From Aldehydirespirator sp965117015 (GTDB taxonomy: Bacteria; Actinomycetota; Acidimicrobiia; Acidimicrobiales; Aldehydirespiratoraceae): 64,000 nt of DNA. Below, in pieces: positions 1 to 8,969 of the stretch. Every line of letters starts with the position of its first letter. Position 1 is the stretch's first letter. Below the pieces are notes generated by a model, which was given only the letters and a program-made list of their open reading frames with translations, did not search any database and was not told the origin of the DNA. The translations under genes were made by a program, and so were the position numbers. The stretch covers positions 2,666,001 through 2,730,000 of the forward strand of contig OZ220747.1 of the NCBI GenBank assembly GCA_965117015.1, read 5' to 3'.

Positions 1-1192
1 CATTCGCGACGTATCGGTCGATGGGTAGAACGATCGCTGCGGCGCGGCGGGCCGAGAACGCGGCGTCATGTTGTGGCGATTGTCCCTTTGAGCGCATGTC
101 CCGAAAGGCCTCGGTGTAGGCGTCGGCGCCTGCGGTTGTGCCGTGTTGTTCTGCGAGGGCTCTCGCGGCCTCGCGGGCTTGCACCGCGATCCTGGCAGCC
201 TCAGCGGCGGCTTCGGTAGCGGTTTGGGCGTCAGCGGCCTCAATCGCGAAGCTGGCGGCGGCTTCAGCGCCTGATCGGGCTGCCGCCACGTGGGCTTGAG
301 TGTCGGTGGTTATGGCCTCCCAGTCGCCATCGGCTTGAGCGGCGCGGTATATGGCCCAGGCAGCATCCCTTGCGTCGCCTGCCGCAGCTTGAGCTGCCGA
401 GGCGGCGGTGCCGGTGGCGTCCCTTGCGGCTTCCGCGTCTTGGGCAGCCTCAACGGCGTCTTGGAGGGCTTCGGTGGCCTTGAACCAGGCCTGTGACGCA
501 TCAAGCGGGGCTGGTTCGGGTTGTGGGGCTTCGACGGCTTGGGCTGGCTCGTCGCTGTCGGAGTACGCAGCGGCGGTCAACCGTGCTGCGGTCTCGGTGG
601 CCTCATGGGCGAAGTCGAACGCGGCCACAGTGTCAGCGGAGGCGGCGACGCGGTAGGCCTCAAAGGCCCGATCGAGGGCAACTTGCAGTGTCGAGTCCTC
701 CACCCCGCCACCCAACACGATCGCTTCGTTGCTGAAGATCAGCCCTGCGGCTCGCCATCGGATCGTGCCATAGTCACCTGCGGCGAACACATAGTCGGCA
801 TAGGCGTCCTGGGCGACTTCGCCGGCTTCGGCCCGATCCAGGTCGTCGGTGGCCGCTTCATGGACGCGAACCGCAGCCTCATGCGCTGCTGCCGCGGCCT
901 CGGTTTCGGCTCGGGTCTGATCCTCGCCATCCCACAGCGCCTGCACCCTCGCGCACCACGCGAACCGCTCATCCAGTCGCACCGGCTCCGCATTGACCGC
1001 CGCGTCGTTGCTCGGCTCCGCCTCGGACGCGAGAGGAGCCGCTGGGTTTGAATCGCCGTTCGGGTCGGCTGCAGAAACTGCCGAATCGAGGTCCGCGTTC
1101 TCCGCGGGATCAGACGGAGAGAGGTCGTCAGCGCATCCTGCAGCCACCAGCACGGCCACGAGAATCGCGAGCATGACACCGCTTCGGGACAT
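1..1192 (-). CDS. Alanine-rich coiled-coil lipoprotein, C-terminus beyond window
   Basis: Reading the minus strand from 1192 gives 397 codons with no stop, so the gene runs off the left edge. The start is fixed by a strong ribosome binding site (AAGGGAG) just upstream of an ATG. The first 20 residues are a lipoprotein signal: a short basic N-region, a hydrophobic stretch rich in Leu/Val/Ala and a lipobox ending in Gly-Cys at about residue 20. After a Ser/Asp/Pro-rich linker the protein is dominated by Ala, Glu and Asp with Ala-Ala-Glu-Ala-like runs, which predicts long helices or coiled coils. I do not recognise a family. It is probably anchored on the outer face of the membrane. Its placement beside vsr and the DISARM operon suggests accessory DNA. 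Confidence 0.75.
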   Translation of the reverse strand, partial: MSRSGVMLAILVAVLVAAGCADDLSPSDPAENADLDSAVSAADPNGDSNPAAPLASEAEPSNDAAVNAEPVRLDERFAWCARVQALWDGEDQTRAETEAAAAAHEAAVRVHEAATDDLDRAEAGEVAQDAYADYVFAAGDYGTIRWRAAGLIFSNEAIVLGGGVEDSTLQVALDRAFEAYRVAASADTVAAFDFAHEATETAARLTAAAYSDSDEPAQAVEAPQPEPAPLDASQAWFKATEALQDAVEAAQDAEAARDATGTAASAAQAAAGDARDAAWAIYRAAQADGDWEAITTDTQAHVAAARSGAEAAASFAIEAADAQTATEAAAEAARIAVQAREAARALAEQHGTTAGADAYTEAFRDMRSKGQSPQHDAAFSARRAAAIVLPIDRYVAN

Positions 1193-1195
1193 GGT

Positions 1196-1436
1196 GGCTC
1201 CCTTCGGTGAGTCGGGCGTTGAATTGCCGTCCAACACCGTGTGACCTGACCCGAAGGGAGCCATGGCAACGCCACGGCTCACTGAGTGGCCAAGTCACTG
1301 AAGGGATTTCGGCAAAACCCCGATGTTGGACGGCAGGAGCCACGGTAGCGGCGCCCGACAGGCTTAGGCAACCGACTCATCCAGGGCAGGGCAACTCGGA
1401 CGAACCTGCATGGCAGGTTTCCCTCAGAAGTTGCCC
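1196..1436. repeat. Cluster of inverted repeats between lipoprotein gene and vsr
   Basis: Four inverted repeats can be read directly: 12 bp perfect arms at 1196-1207 and 1251-1262 (the first arm covers the lipoprotein ribosome binding site); 11 bp arms at 1226-1236 and 1324-1334; 8 bp arms at 1389-1396 and 1429-1436 enclosing a 7 bp hairpin with a 3-base loop at 1403-1419. The first pair could sequester the ribosome binding site of the lipoprotein mRNA if transcription begins to the right of 1262. The rest of the interval 1193-1551 shows no convincing gene. Confidence 0.6.
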
Positions 1437-1551
1437 ATCCGAACAAGTAACAATCTGAGACTGTTATCGCCGCGGCAATCCAAGTCCCGGCCGTCGCGTT
1501 AGTTCGCAATGGCGATCACTCAGTCCGGGGCCAAACGCTAGGGTCCTGAGG

Positions 1552-2016
1552 GTGGCGGATGGCTCTGGGAGCGGGTCGTGGGCTTCGTCGCCTGGTACGC
1601 GCAAGTCGATGCAGGGCAACCGGAGCCGCGACACGAAGCCAGAGTTGGCTGTGCGGTCTGCCGTGCACCGGCGGGGTCTTCGTTTCCGGGTCTCGGTCCG
1701 GCCCCAGCCTGAGCTTCCCCGCACAGCCGATCTGGTACTGGGCAAGAGCAGGATCGCGGTGTTCGTGGACGGCTGCTACTGGCACGGCTGCCCCGAGCAC
1801 CGCACCCAGCCCGCTACCAACGCCGAGTATTGGGCCGACAAGATGGCCCGCAACATCGAACGGGACGCCGAGACCACCGACTACCTGCAGCGGGCCGGAT
1901 GGACGGTGCTGAGATTCTGGGAGCACGAGGACCCAGAGATGGTGGCCGACCGTGTACAGGAATCAGTACGCGACGTGCTCCGGAACGAGACCGACGCAGG
2001 GATCGTCCACAGCTAG
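1552..2016 (+). CDS. vsr: Very short patch repair (Vsr) DNA mismatch endonuclease
   Basis: A 154-aa protein with the hallmark Vsr signatures: an Arg-Asp-Thr-Lys-Pro-Glu segment near residue 27, the FVDGCYWHGCP metal/zinc-site motif near residue 70, and the downstream region with Trp, Asn and a final FWEHE helix. Vsr nicks 5' to T in T:G mismatches made by deamination of 5-methylcytosine and so accompanies Dcm-like C5 methylases. Here it lies convergently beside the drm operon that contains a C5 methylase, its probable functional partner. The chosen start is GTG at 1552; an internal start near the conserved block (around residue 20) is possible because the first residues look unconserved. Length matches the family. 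Confidence 0.93.
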   Translation: MADGSGSGSWASSPGTRKSMQGNRSRDTKPELAVRSAVHRRGLRFRVSVRPQPELPRTADLVLGKSRIAVFVDGCYWHGCPEHRTQPATNAEYWADKMARNIERDAETTDYLQRAGWTVLRFWEHEDPEMVADRVQESVRDVLRNETDAGIVHS

Positions 2017-2092
2017 ACGGGGCCACTCCGGCTCGTGGACCGGACATTCGCGGTTCGTGTGCGCCCGGGTTGAATACTGGGTTCCCGTCGAC

Positions 2093-2845
2093 TTAGGACG
2101 TCGATGCTCCTGACTCTCGATAGATGTCGAGAATCCGCTCTACGGCTTGGACGCTGCTGCCGCGCACGAGCACGCCGAGTTCAAGGTTGGGTCCAGCGAG
2201 GCCCGCTCGTGTGATGTTCGCGCTACCGATATAGGCGACCGAGGCATCGGCTGTCAGTACCTTCAGGTGTGCCCATGGTGCATCAGTGCGGAATCGCGAC
2301 ATCTGGAGATGGTCGATGGATCCGTGGCGGATGATCGCGTTCTCCAAGTCGCTTAGCGCATCGTCGGCATGGAAGGAGCGAGTCGGCACGAGAATCTCAA
2401 GTCTCACACCGCGCGCCGTTGCCGCCGCGAGGGGTTCGCGGAGGAACGAGAGCCCGGGGCGGTCGATGAAGGGGGTGGCGAGCCTCAGGGTTGTCGTGGC
2501 TTCTACGACGAGTTGGACCATGGTCTCGCCGGTCGTTCGGTTGAGGCCAGGGGGCAGGTTCGTTCCCGCGGGCAGGGATGCGACGAGGTCCCATGGTTCT
2601 TGGGCTGCTGCGGATCTTCGTCCGAGGACCCATGCCGCTCCTTGTTGACATGCGGTGTTGATCCGGTCCGGGTCTTCGCTGAGGCGAGCGCGTAGTACCT
2701 CAACTAGTTCGGGGGCCAGGCCGGCTTGGGCGGCTGCGGCGGGGTCCGCGAGCGGTGCGAGTAGCAGGTCGGCTAGCTGGTGCGCAGCGTGGCGGGGGTC
2801 GGGTGCGGCGTCGAGGACTCCGCCGACTAGCTCGGCGTCGTCCAT
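2093..2845 (-). CDS. drmC: DISARM phospholipase-D-like protein DrmC
   Basis: A 250-aa protein with a single HKD-type phospholipase D motif near the C-terminus: His193-x-Lys195 followed four residues later by Asp, then the Gly-Ser-Ala-Asn stretch. The N-terminal half is helical and Ala/Leu-rich. One HKD motif per chain is normal for PLD-like proteins that act as dimers. It is the last gene of the minus-strand operon, starting one base after the drmB stop, which gives tight translational coupling. The drmA-drmB-drmC order is the defining core of DISARM. The biochemical role of DrmC in DISARM is not established; it is dispensable for some phages in the published Bacillus system. Confidence 0.88.
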   Translation of the reverse strand: MDDAELVGGVLDAAPDPRHAAHQLADLLLAPLADPAAAAQAGLAPELVEVLRARLSEDPDRINTACQQGAAWVLGRRSAAAQEPWDLVASLPAGTNLPPGLNRTTGETMVQLVVEATTTLRLATPFIDRPGLSFLREPLAAATARGVRLEILVPTRSFHADDALSDLENAIIRHGSIDHLQMSRFRTDAPWAHLKVLTADASVAYIGSANITRAGLAGPNLELGVLVRGSSVQAVERILDIYRESGASTS

Positions 2846-2846
2846 C

Positions 2847-4550
2847 TCAGGTGTTCTCCTTGAGGAATCCTTGTGGCCCGAAGAGTTCGGCGCGGTTCAG
2901 GAAGCGGTTGAACCAGCGGCAGGACGGTTCGCCGAGGTGGAGGCAGGCCATGCAGGCGCCGCCGCCGCTTCTGCATCCGGGGTCGAGTGCGCATCGTGAC
3001 TCGCCTTCGACGAGGTCTTGGAGGAACCGATGCAGGCTCGTCTCGAAGACTGCTTGAAGGCCTCCGAGGACGAAGTTGCCGCGCGATGCTGCGTAGATAA
3101 CGAAGGAGAGGTGGTGGGGGAGGAGGTATTCGGCTAGTCCGTCCCGTTCGATGCCGGCGAAGGACGCCAAGCGGCGAACGGTTCGGTGTGCATAGGAGTG
3201 GACGAGCGTTAGCAGATCACCTCCGAGGGCTTGGGGGTCCTCTTGGGCGGGATGGGGGATTCCGATGCGCTCTAGCAGCGCTAGTCGCGCACCTTGGGGG
3301 TCGTCTACGTCTGGGAGGCGGTGCCCTGCTCGCTTGAGGTGCTGGTAGACGCGCAGGGGGTCAAGACGGAACAGCAGTGCCTCTGTGCGGGTCAGCGAGC
3401 CGTAGGCGCGGAGTCCGCCGCGCTCACGGAACGGGACCAGCCGCGCCGTGCCCGGGGCTAGGTCGCCGCGGGTGTAGGCGAAGGCGAGGGTCGCTACCGG
3501 GAAGTTGTCGAGCAGTTCGATGCCCTCTAGGTGTGCACGGCGCATTGCGTCGTAGTAGGCGCCCTCATACAGGGTGCGTAGCGGTGGTGTCGTTCCGTCC
3601 ACCATGTCGCTGACGCGGGTGCGGCCGCCACGTACTGCTGAGGCGAGACTCAAGGCCTCCTCGTATGCCTTGTCGCGAACGGAGTCGGGGAGTCCGATGT
3701 CGGCGGTGCCGTCTCCGGCGTCGGCCTCGCCCCTGTCGACCGCGGCTTGAGCGAGGTCGCGTGCAGCCTGGTCGGACAGGCCCGACTGTCGAAGGGTGTC
3801 CCTGAGGCCGGCGAAAGTCTGTCTTCCCGATGTGGGATCGTCGGCGTCCATTCCGTTGAGGATCCACTCGAGGGCTCGAGCGCCTCCTCCAGCGGCGCGC
3901 AGATGGGCGGCATCGGAAGGATCGGGCGGATTGACAAGCACAGCGAACCGGGGAGAGAAGACGACCGCCGCTCGATGCACCGTCAAGTTCTTCCCGCCGT
4001 CGCCGCATGAGCAGAGCTGGAACGGGAATCCTCCCGACGTCAGCGGGGTGCGGCATTGCGGGCAGAAGAACCGAAGCTCTCGTGCCGTCGCGGTGCCCGG
4101 CAGCCGGACGGCGACTGCGTTGTGGGTGCTGCATCGGGGCAGTTTCGGTGCCCCCGATGCGCCGCAGTCGTGATAGGTGACGAACTGCATCTGGGCACGA
4201 GAGCGTCCGCCGCAGGAACATCGCTCGTCGCGCTTGGAGGCAATGCTGCCGCACTGCTTGCAGCGCCACTGCTGGGGGAAGGGCTCCACGAGGACACCGC
4301 GGTCCATGTTGAGCCTGACAACCTCCACGGTCGCCCGGGCATGCAGATCGCGTCCGAGGCCGTCGTCTTTGCCTGTGGTTATCCACGGAGCGATGGCGTG
4401 CAGCAGAGCGGCGCGCACCGCGTCCTGGTCGAGTGGAATCGGCACCGGGTCGAGCCAGCGCATGACCCTCCAGATGCGGCCTTCGAGATCGGCGGTCTGG
4501 CCGGGAAGCAAGCCGAAGAGGACTTGCGAGGCGCCGCGTTCGACTCTCAC
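2847..4550 (-). CDS. drmB: DISARM protein DrmB (DUF1998)
   Basis: A 567-aa protein with three Cys-rich clusters: CKQCG/CSCGG around residues 96-115, CPQC with CSCG around residues 170-190, and a C-terminal DUF1998 block with C-x5-C and GGACMACLHL...C near residues 535-555. These look like zinc ribbons. DUF1998 proteins are found downstream of the DrmA helicase in DISARM, where DrmA and DrmB form a DNA-binding complex in characterised systems. The start codon overlaps the drmA stop by four bases, which fixes the start. No catalytic motif is visible, as expected of the family. Confidence 0.9.
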   Translation of the reverse strand: MRVERGASQVLFGLLPGQTADLEGRIWRVMRWLDPVPIPLDQDAVRAALLHAIAPWITTGKDDGLGRDLHARATVEVVRLNMDRGVLVEPFPQQWRCKQCGSIASKRDERCSCGGRSRAQMQFVTYHDCGASGAPKLPRCSTHNAVAVRLPGTATARELRFFCPQCRTPLTSGGFPFQLCSCGDGGKNLTVHRAAVVFSPRFAVLVNPPDPSDAAHLRAAGGGARALEWILNGMDADDPTSGRQTFAGLRDTLRQSGLSDQAARDLAQAAVDRGEADAGDGTADIGLPDSVRDKAYEEALSLASAVRGGRTRVSDMVDGTTPPLRTLYEGAYYDAMRRAHLEGIELLDNFPVATLAFAYTRGDLAPGTARLVPFRERGGLRAYGSLTRTEALLFRLDPLRVYQHLKRAGHRLPDVDDPQGARLALLERIGIPHPAQEDPQALGGDLLTLVHSYAHRTVRRLASFAGIERDGLAEYLLPHHLSFVIYAASRGNFVLGGLQAVFETSLHRFLQDLVEGESRCALDPGCRSGGGACMACLHLGEPSCRWFNRFLNRAELFGPQGFLKENT

Positions 4551-7500
4551 GATCTGCTTCCCCTCGAGATCACCGGTGCCTGCTCCTCGACGTCTCGCAG
4601 AGATCGCATCGGCGGGCCGGTCGGGAACAGCTCGTTGACCCAGGTCGCGGTGCTGGCCGGGTCGTTCAGTGCCCGGTAGAACTCCCGCAGGTACGAGGCC
4701 ATGTCGTTGCGCAGATTCTCGTCGAGCGGCCCGTCGAACCGGAGCATCTCGACCAAGGCCGCAAGCTCGCTGGCTTCGTGCACTGGCAGCCGCGCGAAGG
4801 CGCGCTTGACCGTCGCGGGCGTGGTCAGTTGGTTCAGTCCAGCTGCGAGCGCGGCCGGTTCGTGGATGCCGTACAGGCGGGCCTGAACTAGACCGGCGAA
4901 GGTCAATTCGAGCACCCGGCGGCTCTTCGCGGTGATCGGAACGGGGTCGATGAGGCGATCGGCGTGGGCTACGAAGGACGGGAAGGTCCGGTACACGGCC
5001 GCGTCGCGCTCTCGCCCGATCTTGTGCAACACGATGACGAGGCCCGGATGGGATCGCCCGACCCGCGAGGTCGTCTGGATGAACTCCGCGGTCGCGAGGG
5101 GCAGCCCGAGCATCACGAGCACGTTGAGGCGGTTCACATCGACGCCGTGCGACAGCATCGAGGAGGCCGCGACGAGATGGATGCGCTCGTAGAAGTCCTG
5201 CTCGGGGTCGACTAGGCGGGCCAGGGTCGTGCGCACCTCGTCCAGCGGGGTGCGGCCGGTGAGTGTCGCGGCGTTGACCGGCCGGTCAAGCTGGATCTGC
5301 GAGTCGAAGGACCTCGCGACGGCTTCGACGTCTTTGAGGTTGGAGCCGTAGACGACATCGACTCCGTAGTTGAGCACCAGTTCGGGAAGGGCTGCTACGT
5401 CGACGCCGATGTCAGCCGCAGCGGCTTCAGGGTCTTCGACGACTCGCTGGATCGCTCGCTGGAGCGACTCCGTGAGCTGGTCGGTGGCGTACTCCAGAGT
5501 CACACCGCGCGGCGCTAGACCCGCGAACCGGCGAGCCAGAGCCTCCGTGTCCCGTGACCAGAAGGACCTGCCCGCCTGCGGTCCGGGACGAGGGAACGTT
5601 CGGCCCTCGCGTTGGTAGAGGGCGGCGACCTGCTCGTCGTGCCCTGCCAGCGTCGCCGATGAGGCGATGATCTTCGGCGCCGGGCCGTAGTGGTCCTGCA
5701 GCGCGTCGAGGAGTGCCTCGTAATGCGAGTCGACAGCGCCGAGGCTGTCACGCAGCAGGTGCAGCTCGTCCTGCATGCGGATCGTCGGCGCGTACAGGTG
5801 GGCGTCCTGGGCGAGGGGCGCCGAGGCGGCCCGGCAGCCGGGGAACAGGCAACCTCCCGGCGACGCGTGGCGGGGGGCGTAGGTGAAGCCGTGCTTTCGC
5901 ACCGAGCAGCGGCCAGAGGGTGTGCCGTAGAGGCAGCGCATCGCTGCCTGCATTGAGACGCTTGCAGCCTTGTCGAGGGTCCCGAGCACGACAGTCGGCA
6001 GCGAGCGATAGATCTCCTCGTCGACGATGCGAAACGGGAGCTGGACGCCTTCCCGCGGGCAGTCCTGGGCGGTGCAGACGTGGTCAAGAGCCCAGCGCTC
6101 CTGGTCAAAGCGCATCTGGAGGTCGTCGTCGCCGCAGAACGGGCAGCGCAGCAGTACCTTGTAGCGCTCCGGCATGTGGGGATCGCTGGGGTCGGGCTCG
6201 CCGGGGCGTTGGTCGGTCCCTCGCCTGATCCTGTTGGGCGTCCCGGCGGACCCCACGAGGAATCCCAGGGAGAACTCATGGCCAGCGATCTGCTCCTCGC
6301 GGCGTGTGAGCTCGGCAGCAGCCAGCACGTCGGCGAAGCGCTGGGTCTGTTGCAGCGAGAGCATCCGGAGAGGGAACCGGCCCCAGGAGGTGATGCCCTC
6401 GCGTTTGCCCCGCAGCCGGTCGAAGAAGGCGGCTGTGAGGACATACAGCAGGTACGTCTCGGTCTTTCCGCCGCCAGTTGCGAACCACAACGTGTCGACG
6501 ACGCCGCGATCTCCGTCGAGGGTGTCGTCGAGGAGGGACGCGACGTTCGCCAGGAAGTAGCCGAGCTGGAACGGCCGCCACTGAGTGTGCGGCACGAGCG
6601 GTGAACGCGCGAAGGCTCGGTTGGCTAGCTGGAAACTCCGGCGGAGGCTCTCGTTGGTCTCGAGAAGGCCCAATCCATGTCGAAGCCGCGCAAGTTCCTC
6701 ATAGAACTCAGTCGCCTCGGCTTCGGCCTCGCTCCGCATGTCGTCGTCCCAGTCCTCCTCGGTGGCACGATTGGCGAGGACTGCCGTTGCCCAGTGATGG
6801 TCACCCCACGTCTCGCAAGCGCCTACAAGGTGGCGAAGCGCTGGAATCGGGTCCGCGGCGAGGTTCGCGAAGGTGATGTCGGGTGGAGGGCCTAGGCCGT
6901 CGTCCCAGTATGTGGGTCTCGCTTGGTCGTGTATGGCGACATCAGTGGTGCAGAAGGTGGCGTCATTGATCTGTCTTACGCTGCCGTTCACTCCGTAGGC
7001 GCTGACCCGCCGGTCGTAGCGGAATGAGTCCGGAAGGTTGTCAAGCGTGAACGGCAGCGTTTCGCCGGCGTTGACGAAGAGGCGCGCTTCGTAGACGTTG
7101 GTGTCCCATCTCGGCAGTTCCTCCGGCGAGAGGTTCACGAGCGTGACGACGAGTTCCGGGCCATCCTTGCCGATCTCAACTTCCGAGTGGAACTCACAAG
7201 TCATGCCGTTGGCGCCGACCGCTCCAAGCGCGGCAGCGAAGCCGTCTCGGCCTGCGGACTCGATGATGCCGGTGGTTCGCGGCGTTCGGAGATCGGCTGT
7301 CACCTCGATGGGGCCACGCTTGCGCCACTTCGGCGAATCAGCGTCGCCGTTGCTGGCGATCTCGTGCCACACAACGAAGCGGCCGGTGCACCGCACGGTG
7401 CGGCCGTCGAACTCGCTCAGACGCAGGCGCAGTCCGATCTCGCATGGCTCAAGACGTTCGCCGCGCTCGCCGAGTCGGCTCTGTTGAACGACGATCTCGG

Positions 7501-7639
7501 GAGCGAGACGACCCAGCCACAGCCTTCCAGCCGGCGCGACCGCCATTTCCTGGACGCGGTCGCCGCGTGCGTCAGCGACTACGCCCTTGAGCATCCACGC
7601 GACGAAGGTCTCCGCATCGGCGGAGCCGAGTGCGGCCAC
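4547..7639 (-). CDS. drmA: DISARM helicase DrmA
   Basis: A 1,030-aa SF2-type helicase. Visible motifs are a Walker A variant TGGGKTE near residue 390, a DExH-like Walker B (QDELHLL) near residue 620, the SSAT motif III, and QTTSRVGRS as motif VI near residue 870. A CPFC...C cluster sits between motif I and II, and the about 350-residue N-terminal region precedes the ATPase core. This arrangement is typical of DrmA. It begins with GTG two bases after the drmMII stop and overlaps drmB by four bases, so it is translated within one polycistron. In known DISARM the DrmAB complex loads on DNA ends and recognises invading DNA lacking host methylation. Confidence 0.9.
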   Translation of the reverse strand: MAALGSADAETFVAWMLKGVVADARGDRVQEMAVAPAGRLWLGRLAPEIVVQQSRLGERGERLEPCEIGLRLRLSEFDGRTVRCTGRFVVWHEIASNGDADSPKWRKRGPIEVTADLRTPRTTGIIESAGRDGFAAALGAVGANGMTCEFHSEVEIGKDGPELVVTLVNLSPEELPRWDTNVYEARLFVNAGETLPFTLDNLPDSFRYDRRVSAYGVNGSVRQINDATFCTTDVAIHDQARPTYWDDGLGPPPDITFANLAADPIPALRHLVGACETWGDHHWATAVLANRATEEDWDDDMRSEAEAEATEFYEELARLRHGLGLLETNESLRRSFQLANRAFARSPLVPHTQWRPFQLGYFLANVASLLDDTLDGDRGVVDTLWFATGGGKTETYLLYVLTAAFFDRLRGKREGITSWGRFPLRMLSLQQTQRFADVLAAAELTRREEQIAGHEFSLGFLVGSAGTPNRIRRGTDQRPGEPDPSDPHMPERYKVLLRCPFCGDDDLQMRFDQERWALDHVCTAQDCPREGVQLPFRIVDEEIYRSLPTVVLGTLDKAASVSMQAAMRCLYGTPSGRCSVRKHGFTYAPRHASPGGCLFPGCRAASAPLAQDAHLYAPTIRMQDELHLLRDSLGAVDSHYEALLDALQDHYGPAPKIIASSATLAGHDEQVAALYQREGRTFPRPGPQAGRSFWSRDTEALARRFAGLAPRGVTLEYATDQLTESLQRAIQRVVEDPEAAAADIGVDVAALPELVLNYGVDVVYGSNLKDVEAVARSFDSQIQLDRPVNAATLTGRTPLDEVRTTLARLVDPEQDFYERIHLVAASSMLSHGVDVNRLNVLVMLGLPLATAEFIQTTSRVGRSHPGLVIVLHKIGRERDAAVYRTFPSFVAHADRLIDPVPITAKSRRVLELTFAGLVQARLYGIHEPAALAAGLNQLTTPATVKRAFARLPVHEASELAALVEMLRFDGPLDENLRNDMASYLREFYRALNDPASTATWVNELFPTGPPMRSLRDVEEQAPVISRGSRS

Positions 7640-7641
7640 CG

Positions 7642-8967
7642 CTAACTCACCGAATCGCCGATGAGTGCTAGCGGCGCCGGGGGTTTGTGCGGCGTGAAGT
7701 CAACGAGTGGAGCTTCTTGGACAGTTCGGCTGGGAAGAGCGTCGAGCAGCGGCGCCAGCAGATGCACGATGAACAGCGGTGGCACAGCGTTGCCGATCAC
7801 TGTCGCCCAGACCCCTCGACCTTTGCGAGTGTCGAGGTCGAAGAAGTCAGGCAGTGTCTGCAAGCGTGCTGCCTCATGGGGCGTGAGCGTGCGAGGCTTC
7901 GCTGGATGCACGAACCTGCCCTGGCCCATGCACCCGAACCCGGTCGTGATCGTCTGCGCGGGGGCGTCCCATCTCAGTCGCCCGTACATCGAGGTGTAGC
8001 TGTGCGAGCCGTGATGGCACTTCGGGCGCATCGGGTTCGGAAGGTCGTACTCGTCCTGGTCGATGAGCCACTGCATCCGCTCAAGATTGACAGGTGCCGG
8101 CTTTGAGGCTGCGTCGGGCCCGGACTCCGTTGTCTGGTCGACGAGATCCTCGATCGCCCAGCGCACGGACCGTTCGGTGTGGTCATCGCACGTCGAACCT
8201 AAGCGGCCCATGACGGACGGATCGATCCGGTCGTTCATCGCTGCCAGAAGGATGTGCCGTCGCCGTCGCTGAGGTACACCGAACTCCACTAGGCGAAACA
8301 CATCGCTAGCGACCGAATACCCGGCGGCCTCAAGGACCTGAGTCGCGCGTTCCACAACACCGCCCTTGTCATGTCGCACGGTGGGGACATTCTCGATTAC
8401 GACGAGAGTCGGCCGAAGCACCTCCACGGCGCGCACGGCTCTCAAGTACAGGGCGTTGCGGGGATCCTCACGTCGGGTGTGGTTGTTGAGGTTCGAATGC
8501 CCCTGACACGGAGGCCCGGCGACAAGCACGTCGACTTCACCTACCGCAAGGGCGATGCCCCTCTCCGAGGCAGTGAACGGGGCTGTCAGCTCGCCGTCGA
8601 ACAGTGCCTCGACGCTGGTGCGCACTAGGTTCGCCCGCGGGAAGTTGAGCTCGTAGATGTCGGCGGCGCGATCGTCGTTCTCGACTGCGAGGGCGACCTC
8701 CGTTCCACGTCCCATCCGGAGCGCTGCCTCCGCGACTCCAATCGTGAGGCCACCACCGCCAGCAAAGAGGTCCACCAATTGCAACGGACTTGGCGCGCCC
8801 TCATAGTCGGGGCGCATTCTGGTCACTAGGAATTCGCGATCAACGGCGCACCGATCACAGGCCCCTGCATGCTCAGCCGGAGTGCTTGGTAGCTGTCCCT
8901 GGCAGGAGTTGCGGAATACGGAGGCGGCAACGGAAGCCCGTTCCCGCGTGTTGGCTCGCGAGATCAC
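7642..8967 (-). CDS. drmMII: DISARM C5-cytosine DNA methyltransferase DrmMII
   Basis: A 441-aa C5-cytosine methylase with the motifs in canonical order: I (DLFAGGGG), IV (AGPPCQG with the catalytic Cys), VI (ENVP), VIII (QRRRR), the target recognition region, and X (GNAVPP) at the C-terminus. The N-terminal about 50 residues before Met-Arg-Pro-Asp contain Cys-x2-Cys and may be an extension or part of an upstream start choice; GTG at 8967 gives tight coupling to res (2 bases). In class 2 DISARM the matching enzyme protects the host by methylating CCWGG. Whether the specificity is the same here cannot be read from the sequence. Confidence 0.88.
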   Translation of the reverse strand: MISRANTRERASVAASVFRNSCQGQLPSTPAEHAGACDRCAVDREFLVTRMRPDYEGAPSPLQLVDLFAGGGGLTIGVAEAALRMGRGTEVALAVENDDRAADIYELNFPRANLVRTSVEALFDGELTAPFTASERGIALAVGEVDVLVAGPPCQGHSNLNNHTRREDPRNALYLRAVRAVEVLRPTLVVIENVPTVRHDKGGVVERATQVLEAAGYSVASDVFRLVEFGVPQRRRRHILLAAMNDRIDPSVMGRLGSTCDDHTERSVRWAIEDLVDQTTESGPDAASKPAPVNLERMQWLIDQDEYDLPNPMRPKCHHGSHSYTSMYGRLRWDAPAQTITTGFGCMGQGRFVHPAKPRTLTPHEAARLQTLPDFFDLDTRKGRGVWATVIGNAVPPLFIVHLLAPLLDALPSRTVQEAPLVDFTPHKPPAPLALIGDSVS

Positions 8968-8969
8968 TC

